From Symsagittifera roscoffensis (taxonomy: Eukaryota > Xenacoelomorpha > Acoela > Convolutidae): 64,000 nucleotides of DNA. The position numbers and the translations under genes were made by a program. The stretch spans positions 47,482,001-47,546,000 of the forward strand of contig NC_087067.1 in the NCBI RefSeq assembly GCF_963678635.1, in the 5' to 3' direction. Shown here piece by piece: positions 32,151-43,314 of the stretch (positions are counted from its first letter, which is position 1; each line of letters opens with the position of its first letter). Below the pieces are notes generated by a model. The model made no database searches and was not told where the DNA came from. It worked only from the letters and a program-made list of their open reading frames with translations.

Positions 32151-33924
32151 AAACACTCAACTGGAGTTCTATCTGATTCTAACTTGCCTCAAAAGTATTA
32201 TTTCATGTTGTAATTATATTTTCACACGGACAATTTCTTGTCTTTTTAATTGTCTCTTTCTTTAGTCAAAGTCAAATATGTTTTTTCTTGCTACCACCTT
32301 GCAGCTGAATTTGAGGAAACAGTTGCCTCAAGTTTGGCCAATCGATTCACTCAAATCTGTCACTCTTATCGATCCTGAAGAATTGTACAATTAAAAAACG
32401 TACACCACAAGTAAACGTAAATTAGAGGCCTACAAAAAAGTAGTAGTTTATTGCTTTGGCGGGTTAAGTGTCGATTGTGTAAGTTTTTTTTTTCTTATAT
32501 TTTCTGTGTTTTTTTAAATTAAAAGAAATAATCGCCTTCTCTGCTCAAACGGTGGTTTTACAGTTCAAACTTTATTCGCTGTTCTGTGATTTTTTTGTTA
32601 ATAAAAGTTCCCCGACAAATTCCCCACTTTTTCAAATTTATCTAGAAATGTTCTATATTCTATAATTGACAACTTGTACAAAAAGATAAGCAGGCCACAG
32701 AGAATTTGAAGAAAAATCAGCCAACAAAGAAAAGGGTAAACTAATTTGACAGTCAAAAAATGCATGCTTGTGTTTTTGAAAGTGGCATCACCCTTTACGC
32801 GTTCTTCAGTTACTGCCCTGCCAGAAAAAGTTAACTTTGAGAATAATCCATTTGATCGTTGGTCTAATCGAAATTTTTGAAAAAAAAGATTAGATATAAC
32901 TTCGAAACAAATCTTCTGAATTAGGTGTGTGAAATATTGCTAAATTCTTATCCAATAATATAACAATTACGGACAAATCAGTTTAAATTGATGTTTTTTC
33001 CATTTTTCTCTGAACGAGAAATTTTAAAAAAACTATTGAAAATTATCTCCGCAAACTTGGAAATTTGGCTAACTGCTATCTCAAACACGACCATCTTCTT
33101 TTATTGGACCGAAAACGATGACCACGGCCATAAAATCAAACTGCGTTCACGGCAATGATTTTTTTGATTGATTGAAAAACAAAAAGCTGAAAGCCAATTA
33201 CTAATTATTAATTTTTTGGAAGTTATCAAAAAATTGGAGTTTTTTTGACGGTAGTTTAAAAAATCGAAATTTTGATGATCCAGGTTTGTTTTTCTTGTTT
33301 GTTTTGTTATCTCTAAAAGTACTGAAGTTCACCACACACAATTTTTTCTACAATTATGAAAAATGTTTCAACGCAAGACTAGAATTTGTTTTGGAGTTTT
33401 GCGAAAAAAAAACAGTTTTCCTGTTAATTGCAAACACAAATTCTTATTACCGTGCAGTGTTCCGACTTCCTGAGTATTAGTGCATTGAAAAAAAACTAAC
33501 AGAACAAAACAAGGAGGAAAGTCGGTATTTCAATCACACAGGGCAATATTTAAAACTGAGTCTTAAAATGTGCTCTCTGCAGTGTACAACTCATCCAGCA
33601 GCAAAATTGCAAAAATGGGAAACGAAATATAGATATTGAAAAATATGAAGCTTTCACCAGTTTTTTTGATATACTATTGTCTAGAATTTTCATCTATTTT
33701 AAGTTTTTACAAAAAAAATGAAAACAAATCATTGCAACACTGTACAAAAAAATCAAAATGAAAATTCTGCTGTCAAAAAGTAATTGAGCAAAAAAGGGGG
33801 TTCAAAGATACCTATAAAGATCGCAAAAATGAGATAAATGGAATTATTTGAAAACAAAGATCAAATCTACAGTGCATTATTTGCGATTAATTCTAGAAGA
33901 AAACAATTGTCCAGAAGAAGACCG
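32151..33924. other. AT-rich noncoding DNA; nothing recognised
   Basis: Short frames only, the longest (33286-33480) being Phe/Leu-rich and of no recognisable family. No repeat copies, tRNA-like structures or splice-bounded coding islands were found. Confidence 0.4.
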
Positions 33925-34450
33925 CTTTAAGGCGATTAATTCTAGAAGAAGACCGCTTTGGTCTGGAAAGTCGCGTAGTCTCCGCTTTGGTTGCGAGGAA
34001 TTGATTATTGGTCGCGCCCTCTCCGCCTTGGTCTGAAAAGTAGCGCCGTCTCCGCGATGGTCTGGAAAGTCGCGCCCACTCCGCCTTGGTCTGAAAAGTC
34101 GCGCCGTCTCGTCCTCGGTCTGGAAAGTCGCGCCGTCTCTATCTAGGTCTGGAAAGTTTGGAAATGGCTAAGTTTGGTCGGGCCGGTCACGCCGTTTCCT
34201 GAGTTGCAGGGTCGCGCCGTATCCACCTCGGTCGCGAAAGTCGCGCCTTAGTTATTCGGTCGCGAAAGTCAGGAAATGGCAACTCTTGGTCGCGAGAGTC
34301 TGGACCTACCAAATATGAGTCGCGATGATTTGATCGCGCCAACTCCGCTTCGGTTGCGAAAGAACCACGGATCATCATGGTTGCAAAAGTCTGAAAATGC
34401 CAGGTTTTGGTCGCCAAAGTCTGGACATGAGCCTGGGACCTCGACCCGGG
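33925..34450. repeat. GC-rich degenerate minisatellite (GGTCTGGAAAGTCGCGCC)
   Basis: Roughly 15 degenerate copies of a unit of about 30-35 bases built around GGTC(T/G)(G/C)GAAAGTCGCGCC(G)TCTCCGCCTT. The copies are most regular at 33955-34150 and looser up to 34450, where GGTCGCGAAAGTC dominates. It is a strong CpG-rich island in an AT-rich region. The three overlapping 91-92-codon frames here on both strands follow from repeat structure and are not genes. Confidence 0.82.
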
Positions 34451-34889
34451 AAAGATCAATCTCAAAATTAGGTGTAGAAACTATTTCAGACCTTAGAGAA
34501 TCGAATAAATGTGCCACATGTGTACGTGTGAAAAAGGTGACCAAAACTTTCTAGTATTTTGTCCTTGACTTAGCGTTGAGCCATCTGTTAAAATTTCTTA
34601 ACCATGGATGGTTCGTAATGCTAATTTTATTTTCTTTCTATCAACAAAATTTGAAGAAAGTTTAGGTTAGTATATTTTTTTACTTTTGCAGAAAACCTAC
34701 AAAAACTTTGGAAGAAGCTCTTTGCCATAACTCTTAGAATGCAAAAACGGGTACAATTTCAATTACGTTCAACCGACCCTTTATCCCAAAACGTTAAATT
34801 TCCTTGTCCAAAGTAAATCTAATTTTTGCACTTTTTGATCCAATAGGCGTTGAGCCAAAGCAAACCATCAAATTTTGAAGCACTGTTTA

Positions 34890-35540
34890 ACAAATTTGGG
34901 AAAAAAATTGATCATAATCCACTTTAATCGATTACAATTGGTTAAATTGTATTATAATACTTTAAAAAATATATTATCAATCATTTCTAATAACTTAAAA
35001 TTGTTTATTTACAGACTGACTACTGAATCCCAACTCGCACTGAAGTTTCATAATTGATAATCAATTATATTGGATTTTTATTGTCAGTCTCTATAGAATA
35101 AAAAAAATAAAAGATTATAATCGATTAAAAATGGATTATTTTCAATTTATTTCCAAAAAACTTTATCAAAAGAAAAAAAAATCACCTTTAATTGATTATG
35201 ATGGATTATAATCCATTTATTGAAACTTTTCGGTGTGGTGTTTTAAACTATTCATAAAAAATTTAATGTTAGAATTAAGTTACCCGCACTGAAACTTCAT
35301 GGATAATAATCGATTATATTGGATTTTCATTGTCAGTCTCTATAAAATAGCAAAAACAATATAATAGAATCGATTATAAATGGATTTTATTGATACTTTT
35401 TTTAAGCAATAAAGTCCCAATATATTCGATTGTAATCTATTATAAACGATTTTTTCAACTTAATTTCAAAAAAAAATTATTAAAAGAAAATAACCAATTT
35501 TAATCGATTATCATGGATTAAAATCCATTTTTTAAATTTT
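34890..35540. repeat. AT-rich GATTATAATCGATTA-type repeat cluster
   Basis: There are many short variants of AATCGATTATAAATGGATTA in both orientations. A longer unit recurs with about 255-bp spacing: GAAGTTTCAT..ATTGATAATCAATTATATTGGATTTTTATTGTCAGTCTCTAT near 35042-35095 and again near 35300-35345. Related clusters occur at 36090-36310, 36840-37060 and 60120-60350, and a trace at 16235-16310. The motif is palindrome-rich, a family of noncoding satellites or degraded MITEs. Confidence 0.7.
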
Positions 35541-35627
35541 CGACGTTCTCTCTTTTTTCATTTTTTCATAATAATATTAAAGTTCAGTTAACTACTTTGT
35601 TCTCTCGCCAAGTTTTAATTTTTCCTA

Positions 35628-36330
35628 ATTTCAATCGCGTTTATGAAAATTTATAGAAGTCATGTATTTTTGCTATTATTTTAATTAAGTTTTATTTGTC
35701 AAACCCGCGAGTGGGTTTAAATGCGGGGAAGGAGGGGAGCTGGGGGAACGAAGGGGGGGGGGGAGTGAGAACGTAGGGGGCGGGGGGCTTGGGGGGACGT
35801 GGGGGCAGGTGGGGGCTTTCAAAAAGTCGAAAACTTAGACGATTTTTTTCAGATTGGCCAAGTTGATTTTCCGAGCACTCCCACAACACTAAAAAACGTG
35901 TTTTGACCATATTTTTAGCGCTGCAGGAGAATATCTTGACAAAACTGGTCTTTTTGGGCATATTTGAAAAACTAATACATACAACATATTGGCCTCTTCA
36001 ATATATCTAAATATTGGCCGCCCCTAGATGAACGAGTTCGTTCGAGTTTTGCAGAAACTTGCAGAAAACAGAGTCATTACTTCCAAATTTTAATCAATTT
36101 TCATGGATTTTATGCACAAAAAAAATCCATTATATTGAATTCCAAATGGACTGTAATCGGTTATAATAGATTTTAAAGTATTTTTATTTTTCGAAAAAAA
36201 ATCGAATAAAATGGATTAACTTCCATTACTTTGTTTAAATTTGCCATGATAATCGAATATATAGACAACATTTTATCGACAAAAATCCATTATAATCGAT
36301 TTTACCCGAAAAATCTCGAAAAATCAATGC
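35628..36330 (+). repeat. Direct duplication, copy 1, with G-run core
   Basis: The order is a TTTCAATCGCGTTTATGAAAATT start, AAACCCGCG near 35703, a G-rich block at 35724-35815 with a run of 12 or more G, then GATGAACGAGTTCGTTCGAG and an AT-rich GATTATAAT tail. The same order recurs at 36372-37060 with an extra CCC/GGG insertion. The repeat is noncoding; the 89-codon minus frame over the G-block is a shadow. Confidence 0.6.
35818..35965 (+). repeat. Dispersed repeat with GATTTTCCGAGC(T/A)CTCCC core, copy 1
   Basis: The shared core is AAAAAGTCGAAAA..GATTTTCCGAGCACTCCCACAACACTAAAAAA..GTTTTGACCA. Other copies are at 40440-40560 (minus), 45425-45640 (plus) and 61430-61680 (plus). It is a degraded interspersed element with no coding capacity. 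Confidence 0.6.
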
Positions 36331-36371
36331 GGGTAGTTTTTTTCTTCTCTGGCTAAATTTCAAATTTTTCT

Positions 36372-37060
36372 TAATTTTAATCGCGTTCATGAAAATCTTT
36401 AAAAAGCCACGTACTTTTGTTATGATTTTATTTGAGTTCTAATGGCCAAACCCGCGTTAAAATCCAAACTAACCCTCCCCACGCGTTTACCACACTCCCA
36501 CAAAACACTAAACATCCCCACTTGGATAGGTAATTATGTAGTATGGGTAAACGTGGGGAAATTGGAGTGGTGTGGGGTGGGGGGGGGGGGGTAGTTTTTT
36601 GTGGGATAGACCCCACACCACCCCCACCCCTCCCACGTTTACCTGTCCCGTTGGGGCTGTTTAGTGTTTAGTGGGGTACGCCTGGGTGGGGGTGGTTTGG
36701 GTTTAAATGCGGGGAAGGAGGGAGAGAAGGGGGAACGAGTGGGGGGATTACTACAAGCTGGCAGCCCCTGGATGAACGTGTTCATTGGAGCTTTGCAGAA
36801 ATTTACAAAAAATTGAGTCATTATACACAAAAATCAACTTATTTTCTTGGTTTTTTTGTACAAAAAATTATCCATTATATTGAAAACAAAAATGGATTAT
36901 AATCTATTATGATGAATTTTAATGGATTTTTTTTCGGGAATAATCGATTAAAATGGATTAAAAATCCATCAATTTGACTAAATTTGTCATGATAATTAAT
37001 TATACAGACAACCTTTTAGTAAACAAAAGTCCATGATAATCGACTTTTATCCATGAAACT
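36372..37060 (+). repeat. Direct duplication, copy 2, with C/G-run inverted patch
   Basis: It parallels 35628-36330 (TTTTAATCGCGTTCATGAAAATC, AAACCCGCG, TGCGGGGAAGGAGGG, CCCTGGATGAACGTGTTCATTGGAG). It contains an additional 36446-36690 segment where CCCACGCGTTTACC, GGTAAACGTGGGG and CCCACGTTTACCTGTCCC form inverted repeats with long G- and C-runs. The segment could form G-quadruplexes or cruciforms. No gene. Confidence 0.6.
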
Positions 37061-37261
37061 TCGGCGCGGTTATATATTCAATTTTTATCCATGAAACTCG
37101 AGCGCGGGTCGCTCTACGGCATTGCTTTTCGGACTCTACAGTTCGTGCCATTAACTCACCTGCGACCAAGAGTGTTATTGTTTTACTTCGCAATATATTA
37201 TATCTTTTAAGTGCAGTTTTCACAAAAAAACCTTATAACTTTTAAGCATCCCAGGTTGGTA

Positions 37262-38040
37262 AAAAAATGCTTATCATACTCTTTCATACATTTTCATAGA
37301 AAAAAAGTGTATGTATGAAAATAGCAAAATAAGCGTTTTGTTTTCATATATAAAATTTTTTAACAAGCATTTTTTCCATACTCTAGAATTAATTTTTAGG
37401 CTTTTTTTATCAGTCTCCTTACTGCCAAAATTGTATGAAAATAGCATGATAAGCATTTTATCCATAGTATGAAATTGTATGATAAGCATTTTTTCCATAC
37501 TATGAAATTGTACGATAAACATTTTTTCCATACTATGAAATTGTATGATAAGCATTTTTCCATACTATGAAATTGTATGACAAGCATTTTTTTCCATTCT
37601 ATGAAATTGATGATAAGCATTTTTCCATGCTATGAAATTGTATGACAAGTATTTTTCCATATTATGAAAATGTATGATAAGCATTTTTCCATGCTATGAA
37701 ATTGTATGACAAGTATTTTTCCATACTATGAAATTGTATGATAAGCATTTTTCCATACTAGGAAATTGTATGATAAGCATTTTTCCATACTATGAAATTG
37801 TATGACAAGCATTTTTTTCCATTCTATGAAATTGATGATAAGCATTTTTCCATGCTATGAAATTGTATGACAAGTATTTTTCCATATTATGAAAATGTAT
37901 GATAAGCATTTTTCCATGCTATGAAATTGTATGACAAGTATTTTTCCATACTATGAAATTGTATGATAAGCATTTTTCCATACTAGGAAATTGTACAATA
38001 AGCATTTTTTCCATACTATGAAATTTTATGATAAGCTTGT
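37262..38040. repeat. 32-bp satellite (AAGCATTTTTCCATACTATG...) with 225-bp higher-order unit
   Basis: There are about 20 copies of a unit close to AAGCATTTTTCCATACTATG followed by AAATTGTATGAT, 30-34 bases each. Variants (CCATTCTATG, CCATGCTATG, CAAGTATTTT) recur in the same order at 37581-37805 and from 37806, giving a higher-order period of 225 bases. Minus-strand frames of 70-93 codons here only read the repeat. Looser copies continue to about 39045 and reappear at 49200-49380, 49910-50045 and 58940-59170. Confidence 0.88.
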
Positions 38041-39050
38041 TACATTCTTCAAACTTGGCAAATAGATTAGAGGCAAGTATATATAAGACGCACCCATGAA
38101 GCGTGCCATCTCTGAAGAATGGAGAAAACATAAAAATTTAGAGGTCGGAACCTCAACTGCGTTTTCCACTAATTTTCCACAAGTTTGAGACAACTTAAAG
38201 CTCCTAATCCTATCAGAACCATACCGAGGGGGGAGCCTCACAATTAAAAAAAAACTTGAGACGAAAGTCGCTGCCAGACGAGATCAACATTCAATCAGCT
38301 GTTGAGACCAGTATCCACATCCACGTCGTATCCAGTCTCTGCGTTCATAAATTCTATATACCAAATCTCATAATAAGCTCATTCGACTCTATCTATGATC
38401 AGTTTCAAATGATTACTGAAACTTTCAATTTTTAATTCGAAAAATGTTTATCATTCAATTTTCATATATGAAAATTATATGATAAGCATTTTTTCGACCA
38501 AAAAACAAAAAACGATTTTAATATAATGCTCAACATTTCAAAAAGCTCTGAATATACCAAATCTCATAATAAGCTCATTCGACTCTCTCTATGATCAGTT
38601 TCAAATGATTACTGAAATTTTTAATTTTTATCTCGAAAAATGCTTATCATACAATTTTCATATATGAAAATTATATGATAAACAATTTTTCGACTAAATG
38701 TCAAACCAAAATTTCGACAGTCAAAAGGCCCTCAATAATCAAAAACTCAATTTAATTCCAAATAAACTCATCTAAAACTGATTTTGAACATTTTTTTAAA
38801 AAATTTTCTTTTCTATGAAAAAATGTTAAACATGAAGTTTTCATATATGAAAATTGTATAATAAACATTTTTTTCATTCAAAAATTAAAAATATTTTTTG
38901 ATTACTAGAAAGTTTTAAAAGCGTCGAGAAGAATATGTATCTGAACCAAAAATCTTTGAAACATTTTGAAATTTTGTATGAAAATTGTATGATAAGCATT
39001 TTTTCTACAGACACCATATATGAAATTGTATGATAAGCATTTTTCTTCTA
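38041..39050. repeat. Degenerate satellite zone with two diverged 170-bp copies
   Basis: Interspersed AATTTTCATATATGAAAATTATATGATAA blocks are palindromic around TCATATATGA. The segment with ATACCAAATCTCATAATAAGCTCATTCGACTCT appears at 38357-38410 and again at 38553-38605, about 196 bases apart. It appears to be a decayed extension of the 32-bp satellite. No gene. Confidence 0.65.
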
Positions 39051-41064
39051 TGGACGTCGACCCGGGATGTTTTCACCGAAAGACTAAGACAGCGTTTGAT
39101 ACCTATCTACAACTTAGGAATTTGCATTAAAACGAGCAGTCTTCATTTAACTTGTGCTGAGTCAAAATACCAATTCGATTTGGCCAGTTTTATGCCTTGT
39201 TTTTGCCTACAATTCTTAGAACCTTTAATCTTTGAGCAACCTTAATGTAAAATGATGTCGTCATGTTCAAGTTCTTAGTCATTTAGTTATTATTGGGTTA
39301 GTTAGTTTGCGGTGGTGATAAGAAAAACGGTGGTAAACACGGCTTCATTCTTGTCATTTGTCAAAATTTATTAAGCATGTGACTTTCGCTTCAACCGTTT
39401 TCTTCAAAAGAGTATTACCACGAGAAATCTTTTCTGTTGGTTCAAATTATTTCTGTTTTACGTGTTTATTTATGTGATATATTTTCAGTCAAATTGGTAA
39501 GTCGTTTATTTATTACATCTCAAATAAAGATCGTTGCATCGTTCATCGAAATAAGATTTTAGACCCATTATTTAGGTCAACTTTCCCTAATTTTAAACTA
39601 AACATATCGTTTTTTCATCTAAAAGTTTTGCAATGTCATTTCTTATCGCCAAAAATATAGCAAGTCGAGTTTTTTTCTGAAACAATTTTCACATTGAAAA
39701 CAAACACAGACTGATTTCAACATATGCTACCATTTTAATCTCTCTCACAGCAAATTTCCGTCATCCTATAAACATTATATCGCCGAAAGTTATTTCCAAC
39801 TTGTTTTTTTATTTGAAAAAAAAAATTTTTTTTTTTGAAAAAAAAATTGTGTTCACTTTAGCAAAAAATCAATTCTTCGGCTGATCGAAAATGGAGACGG
39901 ATATCGGAAGAGAGGAGAGCCTGAATGGGACAAAGGAGCGTGCATTTACTCTAATAGGGGACCCGGGAGACGAGGCGGGGGAGAACTTGCTACCAACTAA
40001 ACAGGGTTGTCATTTGAAGTCATTTAGTTGCAATTTGAGTAGAGATATACATTTCCCTGTTAGTTTTTTTTATACTGCCAATGATATGAAAAACAGCCAC
40101 TTAAAACTATCAAGGCATGCAAGATCTTTTTGCAAATAAATTTTCTACTTCTTTGGGAAAACATCCCGGAAAATTACTCTATAGCTATAGAGGGACCGGT
40201 CAGTGGCATATATAGGGAGGGAACGCTTTCTTTAAATAATCGACACCTTCGCTAATCAAAGGGTCCCCCTATGATAATTTTTGTGATATCTTTTTTCGGT
40301 GACCAACACTACTAGTGTTTTCTAAAAGCGTCTTCGTGCCAATTTATACTAATTGTGAAGGGGAGCGCTATAAGTATGCAAGGGATTTTTTGACTGTTTT
40401 TCTTTCAAAAACTTGCCTAATATTTTTACAAAATAGTGTCTTTATTGCTTTTTGTTCTGGGAGAGCTCGGAAAAAAAGGTCCTCAAAGTTTTCAAATTTT
40501 TTTTGAAAAAACCAACCCCTCCCCCTCGATAAAATCCTAAAATCGCTCCTGGAACCAGTATAATAACACACTTCTTACCAAAATTTCTCGACAATTTTCA
40601 ATTTTACAGAGATTCCTTAGAAACAACCTTTTTTTTCCAATTTACTTGCTTAGACATAAGTTATCGGATAGAGAGGATCAAGGTTCAATCATTATCGGTG
40701 CATAGTTCAAGGCCTCTCCATGGTGCGCGTTGATTCAAAAAATGCATGGTTGGCTTTTATGCTAGGTACTGTTGACAAAACCCGACTTTCAAGATTCCTA
40801 TAATTCCAAGAACATTTTGGTTCCACTGAATTATACACCAAGGAACTAATCCTCTTTTAGGAAAAGAAGTAAGGAATCTTTTAAAAATCATTTTCCCCTT
40901 CAAACCCCCCCAACTTGTTTCAAGATGTGAACTTGGTTTTTGTTTTATTTTGTTTCCATTGCTTATGAAATTTGCTTATTTGAGAAAAAATTTAGGTCCA
41001 AATCCGTTTCCACGACGAGTAAAGCTGTTTTATTTTTCTATTTTTCTCTTTATTTGCATTTTTA
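39051..41064. other. AT-rich DNA with one candidate exon and a repeat copy
   Basis: The candidate exon at 39891-40009 is described separately. The minus-oriented copy of the GAGCTCTCCC repeat is at 40440-40560. Otherwise short frames, for example 40950-41168 (hydrophobic, ends in the LTR), have no support. Confidence 0.35.
39891..40009 (+). CDS. Candidate coding exon (METDIGREESLNGTKERAF...)
   Basis: A GC-richer ATG frame with G-ending codons, unlike its AT-rich surroundings, gives about 39 acidic/polar residues. It is followed by AAACAGG|GTTGTC, a weak donor in phase 1. No domain is recognised. It might be a 5' exon of the plus-strand propeller-like gene that starts at 44051, but that exon needs a phase-2 partner, so at least one further exon would be required. 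It may instead be an isolated open run. Confidence 0.25.
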
Positions 41065-41068
41065 GTAA

Positions 41069-41697
41069 TATTACGCTAGCAAAACTATATACATCGGACA
41101 AAACGCTTGCTAGGAATAAAGGGTCCTTTCTACTTTCTACCTTAGAAAGTAAATCTAAAATTCGCTGAGAAATATTTTATTAGAAAAGAAGTTAGTATGA
41201 ATTTACAGCAAGTTGCCTTTTGACTCAATATATATATTAACGGTGAGATTAGAGATATTTTTACTGAGAGTAGATATTATTTTAGAGATTGGTTGGGGTG
41301 GTTGAAGAGAGTGGTGTTGGTTTTAGAAGAGATATTGTTGGGAATGAATTCCCGTAGTTTTGAGCTTCTATTTATACTCAGATGGGAAATCGTACCACTT
41401 TTCGTATCAAATGAGAAGTTACTTCTTAACTTCGTATTCTCTATTCGTACATTCGTATTTTACGAGAAGAATGTTTCGTATGCTCGTATTTTACGAGAGG
41501 AATCGTTAACATTCGCATTGAATGAGAATAGTCGTTTCAATTCTCAATGCTTAAAACGTTATACGAATTATTCCAATAGCATTTCCCTTCCCTTTGCAAG
41601 GGAATAAAAACATATTTCTTTTGTGGTGGCGGCGGCGTCACATTTTTTGAACGCAATAAAATAATTCATGTTTCTGTTTCTATTTGAAATCAGAACA
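41069..41697 (-). repeat. 3' LTR of the small LTR element
   Basis: 629 bp, matching the 5' LTR at 43282-43911 apart from about ten changes. It contains repeated TCGTATTTTACGAGA blocks (two copies near 41452-41503) and a GGTGGCGGCGGCGTCAC patch near its plus-strand right end. The 104-codon plus-strand frame inside is a shadow, since the same frame exists in the other LTR. Confidence 0.88.
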
Positions 41698-42236
41698 TAT
41701 CCATCCTCCTATTTGAAGAGGAAAAAAACTGAAACTTTCATTTTTATTACTTTCACTTGAATAGTGGGGTAATTGTTGATCGATCGAAGCTTTTTCTTTC
41801 AATCTCATAAAGTTGGTTCAATAGTTTGTTGGTATTACAGGTAGCAGATAATTTTTGAACAACTGATACTTTGAGTCAGGCTTGAATGAATATAAATACA
41901 TCAGTTACATTTATAAATCAAAATAGAGTTTACACAACCAAGGGATTTAACTATAAAATTAAATACATCAAAATTATTTGTTTCTCAAAAGTTTGAAGGT
42001 TAGTTTTATTCCTTGAACATTCTTTTTCCGAAGTTTCCTTTTTGTCCTGAAGTATGTGAAGTGGATGTCCATACGCGTAATAAGGGGAGGACTGGTTCAT
42101 ACAAAAGGGGGTATTTTTTGTTTTTTTTTTGTTTTTTTTATAAAAGTCAAAATTGTTGAGAAAGGAAAAAATTAATAGCTATACTACATAGCTATATAAA
42201 GCGAAAGAATAAATGTTTAAATTAAAGGATAAACTT

Positions 42237-42995
42237 TTACAATTTTCCTTCCAACCGGGCTATAAGTTGGTGATTTTTTGTTTTCAAATTGTGGATTTGC
42301 TTTTTCAGCTCCCGGATTTGGTGCGTTTCATGTATATGACTGCTCTGAATTTGCTCAGTATAGTCATCTAACTGAGGGGTTTGTAATTTTGCTGTCAGAT
42401 ATTTTGCTGGGACATAGATTTTTTGATATTCAAGAAGGGAATTAGTTATGGAGTACATTTTTTTTATAGGGTGATAGGCTCCTAATTTAAAACGATTGAT
42501 TAATGGATTCAAAGCATAATTGAGATCCATATCGAAGCCGGGATTGCTGTTAGAATTTATGTATCGTTCCCTCTCTAACTGAATATGTATTTTAGTATTT
42601 AAATCAGTGGGATGTAAGGGCTGTCGCCTAATGGTCATTGGATATTGAGAAGTTGATACCGGCGTATTTGCCGTTAGTATCTTAAATGGTTTTACAATCT
42701 GGGTCCGTTTTTTAATTTTGGAATTCGAGGGAACCAGGGGTATTTTGAAATCAGGGGGTGAAATTTTTAGGGGTGGTGGCTTTGATGCTGTAGTTATTGG
42801 GACAGCTGAATTGGTTTGAAGTAGTGGCTCAACGAAGGATCGTGTTGAGGTCGGCTTTGCAGTGGGTGTTGTAGTAGTAGAAACAGTTGGTTGTTGAGTG
42901 AGTGCTGAAATCTGCGAGTCCAGTGGATCGGTTGGTGGCAGGAGTGAGAGAAGGTCCTCAAAATCTCTCAAGTCGTCATCAAGTGTTGCGTCCAT
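42237..42995 (-). CDS. 252-aa protein of the small LTR element, coiled-coil C-terminus
   Basis: An intact ATG-to-stop frame. Residues 1-25 are acidic and leucine-rich (DDDLRDFEDLLSLLPP), residues 30-110 are Thr/Pro/Ser-rich and probably disordered, residues 115-200 are basic and probably folded (LNYALNPLINRFKLGAYHPIKK), and residues 222-252 form a Leu/Ile heptad coiled coil (IRELKKQIHNLKTKNHQLIA). I recognise no family and see no zinc knuckle or protease. By position it could be a Gag-like or packaging protein that lets the element be mobilised in trans. It is uninterrupted although the LTRs have diverged slightly, which hints at retained function. Confidence 0.7.
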   Translation of the reverse strand: MDATLDDDLRDFEDLLSLLPPTDPLDSQISALTQQPTVSTTTTPTAKPTSTRSFVEPLLQTNSAVPITTASKPPPLKISPPDFKIPLVPSNSKIKKRTQIVKPFKILTANTPVSTSQYPMTIRRQPLHPTDLNTKIHIQLERERYINSNSNPGFDMDLNYALNPLINRFKLGAYHPIKKMYSITNSLLEYQKIYVPAKYLTAKLQTPQLDDYTEQIQSSHIHETHQIRELKKQIHNLKTKNHQLIARLEGKL

Positions 42996-43038
42996 AGTTG
43001 AATCAGTTGGTATATCCTAGAACAGTAGAATTTTTTTA

Positions 43039-43314
43039 TTAGACTGGGTTTGTTGGGTGATCCAAGTTTTGAGTTCTTCTCTCAAAACTTGTTAATTGGA
43101 TGTGAGGATACATGCGATCCTGGTTTATTTTATCAATTTCCTCTAAAAGAGGAGCTTGTATTTTTTGATCACATTCTTGTTCTATTTTTTCAGTTTGCTC
43201 ATCTTGAGTGAAAATTGAGGTCACTATGGAAGTGAAAAGTATATTATATGAAGCGGCAAGCAATACTTTGTCGAACCAATTTATTACGCTAGCAAAACTA
43301 TATACGTCGGACAA
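43039..43314 (-). CDS. 91-aa membrane-like small ORF of the LTR element
   Basis: The ATG lies 33 bases inside the 5' LTR, and the frame leaves the LTR and runs over the primer-binding site to a stop at 43039, 43 bases before the 252-aa ORF. Residues 10-35 are hydrophobic (VLLAASYNILFTSIVTSIF), a possible membrane segment, followed by an acidic, charged tail (EQTEKIEQECDQKIQ). Overlap with the primer site is unusual, so translation is uncertain. No family is recognised. Confidence 0.4.
   Translation of the reverse strand: MSDVYSFASVINWFDKVLLAASYNILFTSIVTSIFTQDEQTEKIEQECDQKIQAPLLEEIDKINQDRMYPHIQLTSFERRTQNLDHPTNPV

Noticed and set aside
34187-34554. Three overlapping 91-92-codon ORFs on both strands
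   Set aside because: They read through a GC-rich minisatellite; openness is caused by the repeat unit.
37262-38040. Regular repeats resembling a CRISPR array
   Set aside because: Units are contiguous variants with no unique spacers, and the DNA is eukaryotic. It is a satellite.
39891-40009. First exon of the propeller-like gene
   Set aside because: Its apparent donor gives phase 1 while the 44051 exon needs phase 2; kept only as a weak isolated candidate.
40004-40030. Similarity of ACAGGGTTGTCATT with the minus strand at 43997-44012
   Set aside because: A shared block of about 14 bases is too short to call a repeat or a splicing signal.
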